A stretch of 64,000 nt of DNA from Arthrobacter sp. AZCC_0090 (GTDB taxonomy: Bacteria; Actinomycetota; Actinomycetes; Actinomycetales; Micrococcaceae): NCBI RefSeq assembly GCF_014207375.1, contig NZ_JACHEE010000003.1, forward strand, positions 372,001 to 436,000, read 5' to 3'. Positions 57,607 to 64,000 of this stretch are shown piece after piece (the first letter of the stretch is position 1; every line of letters starts with the position of its first letter). Position numbers and translations under genes: made by a program. The notes under the pieces were generated by a model. That model made no database searches. It had not been told where the DNA came from and saw only the letters and a program-made list of their open reading frames with translations.

Positions 57607-59148
57607 ATGGGCGTGGGACGGGCTTACTCCGTTGCACTGTTGGGCCTGAACGGCTACATCGTGGAGGTCGAGGCAGATATCGGCCAGACCCTCCCGAACT
57701 TCGTGATCCTGGGCCTGCCGGACGCGTCCTTGAACGAAGCCAAGGAACGTATTCGCTCGGCCGCCCAGAATTCCGGCATCCCCCTCAGCCGTCGAAAGAT
57801 CACCGCAAACCTGATTCCGGCTTCGCTGCCGAAGCGCGGCTCGGGGTTCGACCTCGCGATCACCATGGCGGTTTTGCGCGCTGCCGGTGACATCCGTTCC
57901 ACCGAAGGTACGGTCTTCATCTCCGAGTTGGGACTGGATGGCAGGTTGAGGCCGGTTCGCGGTATCTTGCCGGCGGTCATGGCGGCTGTTCAGTCGGGCC
58001 ACCCCGAGATCGTGGTGGCCCGGGCAAACGTCGCCGAGGCGGAGTTGGTTCCCGGGGCAGTGGTTCGCGGCTACAAGACCCTGGCCCGTTTGGCCTTTGA
58101 TTTCGGGGCTGACCCCCAGGACCTGGCCCTCGACTACGATCCCGTCGATGGTGAAGCTATTGGCGACGGCAAAAGCGGTGCCGTGGTTGTTCCGGACCTT
58201 TGCGATGTATCGGGGCAGGGTGATGCCCGCCGTGCCCTCGAGGTTGCGGCGGCGGGGGCACACCATGTGTTGCTGTGCGGCCCGCCCGGTGCCGGCAAGA
58301 CCATGCTCGCGGAGCGGCTCCCTGGACTCTTGCCGGATCTGGGCGACCAAGAAGCCATGGAGGTCACAGCGATCCACTCACTCTCAGCCGTCCACGTTGA
58401 TTCGGTACAGCTGTTGCGCCGCCCGCCTTTTGAGAACCCCCACCATAGTGCGACTGCCGCCGCCATCATCGGTGGTGGCTCCGGCCTGCCACGGCCGGGA
58501 GCGGCATCACGAGCCCATCGTGGCGTCCTGTTCCTCGACGAGGCACCCGAGTACGAACGCCGCGTTCTGGACGCCCTGCGGCAGCCCCTGGAGAGCGGTG
58601 AGCTGGTCATCCACCGCTCGGCCGGTACCGCAGCATACCCGGCTCGTTTCCAACTGGTCCTTGCTGCGAATCCTTGCCCGTGCGGAAAGGCCACTGGCAA
58701 AGGAGTCGATTGCACCTGCACTCCAGTGATGCGGCGCCGCTACTTTGGGCGTATGTCAGGACCTTTGTTGGACAGGGTGGACATCCAGCTTCAAGTGGAA
58801 CGTGTATCCCTTGCCGACTTCGGGCAATCCGGCGCGGAGGAGGACACAGCTACGGTCGCCGGGAGAGTCCATGCCGCCCGGTCAAGGCAGCGTGAACGCT
58901 TGGGGAGATTTGGGATGGAAACCAACTCGCAGATTCCCGGCCGTGTATTGCGTGGCGAACTACGCCTCCCCACTGCGACCACGAAGATTCTGGATACTTC
59001 CCTTGAGCGTGGAATCCTCACCGCGAGAGGCTACGACCGCGTCCTGCGCCTTGCATGGACGCTTGCGGATCTGGGTCACCAGGACCGGCCCCACAGCGAT
59101 GACATCGGGCAGGCCCTTGGCCTGCGGCAGGCGGTTGCGGCCGCATGA
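57607..59148 (+). CDS. comM: ComM/YifB-type Mg-chelatase-like AAA+ ATPase
   Basis: 513 aa. N-terminal Lon-like protease-fold domain (about 1-180: YIVEVEADIGQTLPNFVILGLPDASLNEA) and an AAA+ domain with Walker A CGPPGAGKTMLAERL and Walker B GVLFLDEAPEYE. C-terminal MCM-like block. ComM is a helicase that helps branch migration during natural transformation. It overlaps dprA (ATGA), fitting a DNA-uptake role. Confidence 0.94.
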   Translation: MGVGRAYSVALLGLNGYIVEVEADIGQTLPNFVILGLPDASLNEAKERIRSAAQNSGIPLSRRKITANLIPASLPKRGSGFDLAITMAVLRAAGDIRSTEGTVFISELGLDGRLRPVRGILPAVMAAVQSGHPEIVVARANVAEAELVPGAVVRGYKTLARLAFDFGADPQDLALDYDPVDGEAIGDGKSGAVVVPDLCDVSGQGDARRALEVAAAGAHHVLLCGPPGAGKTMLAERLPGLLPDLGDQEAMEVTAIHSLSAVHVDSVQLLRRPPFENPHHSATAAAIIGGGSGLPRPGAASRAHRGVLFLDEAPEYERRVLDALRQPLESGELVIHRSAGTAAYPARFQLVLAANPCPCGKATGKGVDCTCTPVMRRRYFGRMSGPLLDRVDIQLQVERVSLADFGQSGAEEDTATVAGRVHAARSRQRERLGRFGMETNSQIPGRVLRGELRLPTATTKILDTSLERGILTARGYDRVLRLAWTLADLGHQDRPHSDDIGQALGLRQAVAAA

Positions 59149-60425
59149 AAGGACACGCCATGACTGAGAACCACCCGCTACCGCGGGAAACGCCTCCCTC
59201 GGAAGCCGCGCCGTCGGTGCGCGGAATCGGGACCGCGGACCGATCGAAAGAGCGCCTCGCCCGGGCAGCGCTCTCAAGGCTGATGGAGCCACAAGACGCT
59301 GCCGGACTCGCCTTGGTGCAGGCCGCGGGGGCCGTCGATGGTCTCAGGATAGCGATCGGTGAGCTCCTCCCTGGTCCCGAGCTTGAGCAAGAGGTGAGTT
59401 CCTTGCTGGTTGACAGCGGGGTCTCCGCAGCGTGGGCCGGATTGGCTGCCGCATTGCGTCGCTGGGCGCCAAGGATTCCGAACCTGGCCCCCGACCGGGA
59501 TCTTGCCACGATGCAACGCCTTGGTGGCCGCATGATCATCCCCGGCGATCCGATGTGGCCAGCTCAGTTGGCTGATCTTGGCCTGCATGAACCGTTGTGT
59601 CTATGGTGGCGTGGACTCGAAGTGGAGTTTCCACCCTTGCGGCGGGTGGTTGCCCTTGTCGGCTCCCGGGACAGCACCAGCTATGGGGCATCGGTAACCG
59701 GTGACTTCGCCTACGGGTTGGGCCAGCGCGGCTATAGCGTCGTATCGGGAGGCGCGTACGGAATAGACGCCCACGCCCATCGTGGCGCGCTGACCGGGGG
59801 TACCAGCGACATGCCGACCATCGCGGTGATGGCAGGGGGAGTGGACAGGTACTACCCGTCCGGGAATGAGGATTTGCTCCGTGCCGTGGCAAATCAAGGG
59901 TCGGTCATCGCAGAGGTTCCCCCGGGTTCGGCGCCCACCCGCTACAGGTTCCTTCAGCGCAACAGAATCATCGCGGCGTTAGCAGGTGTGACAGTTGTGG
60001 TGGAGGCCCGCTGGCGTTCGGGCGCGCTGAATACTGCCCACCATGCCGAATCCATAGGCAGGGGCGTTGCAACAGTTCCGGGATCCATACATAGTGCCAA
60101 CTCCGCTGGCTGCCATCGGCTTCTCAGGGACGGCGGGGCTGTTTGCGTCACGGATGTCGGCGAGATTGCCGAACTGGCGGGGTCCAGTGGTGAAGCTCTC
60201 GCCGCCGATAAGGAATCGGATGCTTCCGACCACGATGGACTCACACTCGAGGACCTCATCCTGTTGGATGCCCTACCAGTCCGTTCAACGAGCTCGGTGG
60301 AGAAGCTCGCGGTTGTAGCTGGACTCAGCCCGGAGTCGGTACGGGCCGGGCTTGGACGGCTCGGATTGCTGGGACTGGCAGTATCTGTGGGCGGTGCCTG
60401 GAAGAGGTCGGGGAAGCGGGGTTGA
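59145..60425 (+). CDS. dprA: DNA-processing protein DprA
   Basis: 426 aa. Rossmann-like core: LVGSRDSTSYGASVTGDFAYGL, VVSGGAYGIDAHAHRGAL, MAGGVDRYYP, and EVPPGSAPTRYRFLQRNRIIAAL. It loads RecA on incoming single-stranded DNA. N-terminal extension of about 130 residues and a C-terminal winged-helix (LEDLILLDALPVRSTSSVEKLAVVAGLS). Starts inside the comM stop. Confidence 0.95.
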   Translation: MKGHAMTENHPLPRETPPSEAAPSVRGIGTADRSKERLARAALSRLMEPQDAAGLALVQAAGAVDGLRIAIGELLPGPELEQEVSSLLVDSGVSAAWAGLAAALRRWAPRIPNLAPDRDLATMQRLGGRMIIPGDPMWPAQLADLGLHEPLCLWWRGLEVEFPPLRRVVALVGSRDSTSYGASVTGDFAYGLGQRGYSVVSGGAYGIDAHAHRGALTGGTSDMPTIAVMAGGVDRYYPSGNEDLLRAVANQGSVIAEVPPGSAPTRYRFLQRNRIIAALAGVTVVVEARWRSGALNTAHHAESIGRGVATVPGSIHSANSAGCHRLLRDGGAVCVTDVGEIAELAGSSGEALAADKESDASDHDGLTLEDLILLDALPVRSTSSVEKLAVVAGLSPESVRAGLGRLGLLGLAVSVGGAWKRSGKRG

Positions 60426-60539
60426 GCGAGCGGATGAGGGGGTGCGGAATTGAGCGGGATCCAGCCGACCCGAATCAGGCTCTCTGCCCGGAACGTGGCG
60501 ATGCCACCAGCCCGGCCTCGCTGCTGGCACAGTGGAAGG

Positions 60540-61466
60540 GTGGAAGAGAAACCGCTCCCCGAAGCACTCGCCAAGACCGTGGAGAACTTTCGGCGCTACC
60601 TCGAAGGCGAGCGGGCCAGATCCGCTCACACTGTGAGGGCATACATCGCCGATATCGAGAACTTGCTGGGCTTTGCCGCCACAGAGGGCGTGGAGGAGCC
60701 CACGGACTTGGAACTTGGCACTCTGCGTCGCTGGCTGGGCGCACAGAGCGAAACCGGCAGGTCAAGGGCGACTCTTGCCCGGCACGCCGCCACGGCCAGG
60801 GCATTCACTTCTTGGGCCCTGAGGGAAGAGCTGATTGCATCCGACCCGGCCACTCGCCTCCAAGCCCCCAAACGCGATCACACACTCCCTGGGGTCCTTC
60901 ACCAGCAGCAAGTCGCCCGGATCTTCGAAAGCCTGGCCGAGGCGGCCGCGGATGGCTCCCCGATGTCGCTGCGTAACCGGGCCGTCGTCGAGCTGCTCTA
61001 CGCCACGGGAATCCGTGTCGGAGAGCTGGCCGGCCTCGACATCGATGATCTCGACCCGGACCGCAGGACCCTCCGTGTGCTCGGCAAAGGCAATAAGGAA
61101 CGTACTGTCCCCTATGGGGTACCGGCTGCGCTCGCCGTCGACGACTGGCTCCATCGGGGTCGTCCGCGGCTAGTTACCGAGCGCAGCGGGCCGGCGCTGT
61201 TTCTCAGTTCGAGGGGCAACCGGATCGACCAACGCCAGGCACGAAGCGTGGTTAATGACCTCCTGGCGGCGCTGGGGGATACCGCGGCAACAGGTCCCCA
61301 CGCACTGCGCCACACAGCTGCTACCCATTTGCTGGACGGCGGGGCGGATTTGCGCGCGGTGCAGGAGATACTTGGACACAGTAGTCTCGCGACAACCCAG
61401 ATCTACACCCACGTGTCGGTGGACCGGCTTCGCAAGAGTTATCAACAGGCCCATCCGCGCGCCTAA
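60540..61466 (+). CDS. xerC: Tyrosine recombinase XerC
   Basis: 308 aa from the GTG at 60540 (GGAAGG just upstream); upstream in-frame starts give non-family sequence. SAM-like core-binding domain (1-100) and catalytic domain with Arg in YATGIRVGELAGL, Lys in GKGNKERTVP, HALRHTAATHLL, and HSSLATTQIYTHV with the Tyr nucleophile. Resolves chromosome dimers at dif. Not linked to the island. Confidence 0.93.
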   Translation: MEEKPLPEALAKTVENFRRYLEGERARSAHTVRAYIADIENLLGFAATEGVEEPTDLELGTLRRWLGAQSETGRSRATLARHAATARAFTSWALREELIASDPATRLQAPKRDHTLPGVLHQQQVARIFESLAEAAADGSPMSLRNRAVVELLYATGIRVGELAGLDIDDLDPDRRTLRVLGKGNKERTVPYGVPAALAVDDWLHRGRPRLVTERSGPALFLSSRGNRIDQRQARSVVNDLLAALGDTAATGPHALRHTAATHLLDGGADLRAVQEILGHSSLATTQIYTHVSVDRLRKSYQQAHPRA

Positions 61467-61736
61467 GGGAACGCGGTCCGGAGAATCCCGCAGCAGTCTG
61501 AAGGGCCCCGAAGGGACGAAATCAGTGCATCCGCGAATCGCACTGGCGTAATTCCGGTCCGTACGGCAAAATGAAAGCAATGTCGGGGAACTTTCAACTT
61601 CAACTTGAATGTTCTTCCGCTGTGGAAAAAATCATAGGAGGCTAGGGAAACCGGAACAGCGCGGCACGCGCGCAGCAAACTTTTCATCCAGGCAGAGGTC
61701 GTTGGGGAAGACGTACCTACAGCTATGGAGGATGGA

Positions 61737-62240
61737 ATGTCTGTTGCAACAACTCGCGGTGTCTTGTTTGTTCATTCGGCCCCTACCGCGTTGTGCCCTC
61801 ACGTTGAGTGGGCCATCGGATCGGTCGTTGATAAGCGGACCGATCTTGAGTGGACTCCGCAACCGGCCGCGCCCGGAATGTTCCGTGCCGAACTGTCCTG
61901 GGCGGGAGTCCCGGGAACGGGCGCACAACTGGCGTCGGCCTTGCGCGGGTGGGCGCACCTTCGCTATGAAGTCACGGAGGAGCCCAGCCCAGGCGTGGAC
62001 GGTGCGCGTTGGTCGCACACGCCGGAGCTTGGTATTTTCCATGCCGTCACGGATGTCCACGGCAACATCATGGTGACCGAGGACCGTATCCGCTACGCCT
62101 ATGAGTCGGCAGCGGGGGACTCCGCGGCTGTGTATCACGAGCTTTCATTGGCGCTCGGCGAGGCCTGGGACGAAGAACTCGAGCCTTTCCGCCACGCTGC
62201 CGAAGGTGCGCCCGTCCGCTGGCTACATCAGGTCGGCTAG
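61737..62240 (+). CDS. DUF3145 family protein
   Basis: 167 aa from ATG 61737 after GGAGGATGG. DUF3145 pattern: TRGVLFVHSAPTALCPHVEWAI, GWAHLRYEVTEEPSPG, GARWSHTPELGIFHAVTD. Actinobacteria-only and of unknown function; it regularly flanks the fatty-acid synthase genes. A bidirectional terminator follows, facing fabF. Confidence 0.92.
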   Translation: MSVATTRGVLFVHSAPTALCPHVEWAIGSVVDKRTDLEWTPQPAAPGMFRAELSWAGVPGTGAQLASALRGWAHLRYEVTEEPSPGVDGARWSHTPELGIFHAVTDVHGNIMVTEDRIRYAYESAAGDSAAVYHELSLALGEAWDEELEPFRHAAEGAPVRWLHQVG

Positions 62241-62327
62241 GCCCCGCACGGCCTTAGCGTAGCCCCGGCGAAGCCCCGCACGGCCCAGGCGCCGGCGCGA
62301 AAGAGCAAAGACAGGTTTTCCATAGCA

Positions 62328-62362
62328 AAGAGGAGGGCCCCACCGCGTGGGGCCCTCCTCTT
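62328..62362. terminator. Bidirectional terminator between DUF3145 and fabF
   Basis: A perfect 16-bp stem (AAGAGGAGGGCCCCAC and complement) with a CGC loop, lying between convergent genes. The CTCCTCTTG end gives a short T-containing tail on each strand. Confidence 0.85.
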
Positions 62363-62399
62363 GTGCGCGCCGATTGTGCGCCGAACTGGGCAGGAGCTG

Positions 62400-63635
62400 T
62401 CAGACGTTGCGGATGGCGATGACGGCGTTGTGGCCGCCGAAACCGAAGGAGTTGCTCAAAGCGACGATGTCACCGGCAGGCAAGGTGCGTGCGGAAGTGA
62501 CGACGTCGAGTGGGATCTCCGGATCCTGGTTCTCGAGGTTGATGGTCAATGGAGCCTGGCGTTCATAGACCGCGAGCACCGTCAGTACGGCTTCCACGGC
62601 CCCTGAAGCACCCAACAGGTGGCCCATCTGGGACTTGGTGGCAGAGACCGCCACATTGTCGACGTGTGCGCCCAGGGCGGCACGGAGCGCCGTGTACTCA
62701 GGCTTGTCGCCGACCGGCGTGGACGTGGCGTGGGCGTTGACGTGTACCACGTCTTCGGCCTGGATGCGGCCATCGAACATAGCGGCCTTCAAAGCGCGGG
62801 TAGCGCCCAGGCCCTCCGGGTCCGGTGCCGTGATGTGGTACGCATCGGCCGTGACCGACGTACCGGCGAGCTCAGCGTAGATGCGCGCACCGCGGGCGAT
62901 GGCGTGCTCTTCGGCTTCCAGGACCAGGGCGCCTGCGCCTTCACCCATCACAAAGCCGTCGCGGTCGCGGTCGTATGGCCGCGAAGCGTGCTCAGGATCG
63001 TCATTGCGGCGGGAGAGCGCCTGCATCGAGGAAAACGCGGCGAGGGGCATCGGGTGGATGGCGGCTTCGGCGCCACCGCACACGACGACGTCGGCCTTGC
63101 CCGAACGGATGAGGTCGAGGCCGAGGTGCACGGCTTCGGTGCCGGAAGCGCAAGCAGAAACCGGAGTGTGCGCGCCGGCGCGTGCGCCAAGGTCAAGGCT
63201 GACGGCTGCGGCGACGCCATTCGGCATGAGCATGGGGACCGTCATGGGCAGTACCCGGCGAGGGCCCTTTTCCTTCAGGGTGTCCCAAGCGTCCAGGAGC
63301 GTCCAGACGCCACCGATGCCAGTAGCGAAAGCAACGGCAAGGCGATCGTGGTCGATTTCGGTGATACCGGAATCTGCCCAAGCTTCGCGTGCGGCGATGA
63401 CGCCGAACTGCGTGGACGGGTCCATGCGCTTGGCTTCAACGCGGCTCAGGACCTCGAGGGCCGGCGTCGAGCACCGGGCGGCAAAGTGGACCGGAAGGTC
63501 ATACTTGGCAACCCACTCGTCCTCGAGCGTGTGGGCACCGGAGACCCCTTTGAGCGCGTTCTTCCACATCGTGGGGACGTCGCCGCCGATGGGCGTTGTG
63601 GCGCCCAGACCGGTTATGACTACTTTGCGTGCCAT
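62400..63635 (-). CDS. fabF: 3-oxoacyl-[acyl-carrier-protein] synthase II
   Basis: 411 aa from ATG 63635. Condenses malonyl-ACP with growing acyl-ACP in the fatty-acid cycle. Catalytic Cys in SACASGTEAV, His in VNAHATSTPVGD, His in QMGHLLGASGAVEAV, and the C-terminal ALSNSFGFGGHNA. The frame runs 15 codons further upstream without family similarity. Lies 140 bp downstream of acpP on the same strand. Confidence 0.95.
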   Translation of the reverse strand: MARKVVITGLGATTPIGGDVPTMWKNALKGVSGAHTLEDEWVAKYDLPVHFAARCSTPALEVLSRVEAKRMDPSTQFGVIAAREAWADSGITEIDHDRLAVAFATGIGGVWTLLDAWDTLKEKGPRRVLPMTVPMLMPNGVAAAVSLDLGARAGAHTPVSACASGTEAVHLGLDLIRSGKADVVVCGGAEAAIHPMPLAAFSSMQALSRRNDDPEHASRPYDRDRDGFVMGEGAGALVLEAEEHAIARGARIYAELAGTSVTADAYHITAPDPEGLGATRALKAAMFDGRIQAEDVVHVNAHATSTPVGDKPEYTALRAALGAHVDNVAVSATKSQMGHLLGASGAVEAVLTVLAVYERQAPLTINLENQDPEIPLDVVTSARTLPAGDIVALSNSFGFGGHNAVIAIRNV

Positions 63636-63775
63636 GCGATCACTCTCTGTCGGATCAGCCAACCCACGTGCTGTTCTCACTGGGGAGGCAGGAAAAAACT
63701 CTGGGAAATAAAGCAGCTGTGCCGGGCTTCGGATGCAACAGGTCGCACCCGAAGTCCGGCACAGTTGATGCCAGG

Positions 63776-64000
63776 CTAGGCCTGTGCGTTCGAGATGAAG
63801 TTGACGGCGTCGCCGACGGTCTTCAGGTTCTTGACCTCTTCGTCCGGGATGCGGACGCCGAACTTCTCTTCGGCGTTGACGACGATGGTCATCATCGAGA
63901 TGGAGTCGATGTCCAGATCCTCGGTGAAGGACTTGTCCAGCTCGACGGCGTCGGTGGCGAGGCCGGTCTCTTCGTTCACGATTTCAGCCAGGCCGGCCAG
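63776..64000 (-). CDS. acpP: Acyl carrier protein, N-terminus beyond the window
   Basis: The frame is open to the window edge and reads LAGLAEIVNEETGLATDAVEL before the visible ATG, so the true start is outside. The phosphopantetheine Ser is in DLDIDSISMMTIVV, followed by NAEEKFGVRIPDEEV. It carries acyl chains for FabF. About 75 residues of an expected 80 or so are present. Confidence 0.93.
   Translation of the reverse strand: MAGLAEIVNEETGLATDAVELDKSFTEDLDIDSISMMTIVVNAEEKFGVRIPDEEVKNLKTVGDAVNFISNAQA

Noticed and set aside
60540..61466. XerC as the integrase of the island
   Set aside because: It lies 26 kb from the island in the conserved dprA-xerC context and matches the housekeeping recombinase.

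Overview
The window is high-GC actinobacterial chromosome with many GTG/TTG starts. The gene order (ndgR-leuCD, rpmF-rnc-mutM-smc-ftsY, amtB-glnB-ffh, rpsP-khpA-rimM-trmD-rplS-lepB-rnhB, comM-dprA-xerC, DUF3145-fabF-acpP) and the families DUF2469, DUF3145, DUF3515 and DUF177 point to Micrococcaceae, most likely Arthrobacter or Paenarthrobacter. No rRNA, tRNA or CRISPR array was found.

Left core, 1-18855: the tail of a hexapeptide-repeat protein; an IclR regulator (NdgR-like) divergent from leuC-leuD; an envelope operon murA-plsC-gpsA-ddl; a DUF3515 lipoprotein; thiL, a DAK2 protein, recG and rsmD; a spermidine-synthase-like protein and an aminotransferase on the minus strand; then coaD, DUF177, rpmF, rnc and mutM.

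Accessory island, about 18856-34199, sits between mutM and smc, which are normally neighbours in this group. It carries a complete type I Wadjet (JetABCD) anti-plasmid system. Next to it are a PLD-like protein, a three-gene unit (unknown protein, XRE-ImmA/IrrE protein, TIGR04141/DUF6119 protein), an unknown 245-aa protein, a small Cys-rich protein and decayed sequence. A decayed second copy of the mutM 3' end (34200-34364) marks the right edge. The island therefore appears to have entered at the mutM 3' end and supplied a replacement C-terminus. No integrase is visible.

Right core, 34463-64000: smc and ftsY; an MFS transporter convergent with ftsY; amtB-glnB ending at a strong terminator, with no glnD beside them; zwf; ffh; an alpha/beta hydrolase; thiC behind a TPP riboswitch; an amidohydrolase with an unusual metal-site residue; a VOC dioxygenase-like gene; the rpsP to rplS ribosomal cluster; two tandem signal peptidases; rnhB; DUF2469; yraN, comM, dprA and xerC; DUF3145; and fabF with the start of acpP on the minus strand.

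A recurring feature is short tandem duplications (17, 18 and 56 bp) lying across stop codons or gene ends. Several genes also show a TANNNT-like hexamer exactly six bases before the start codon and no Shine-Dalgarno sequence, which suggests leaderless transcripts.
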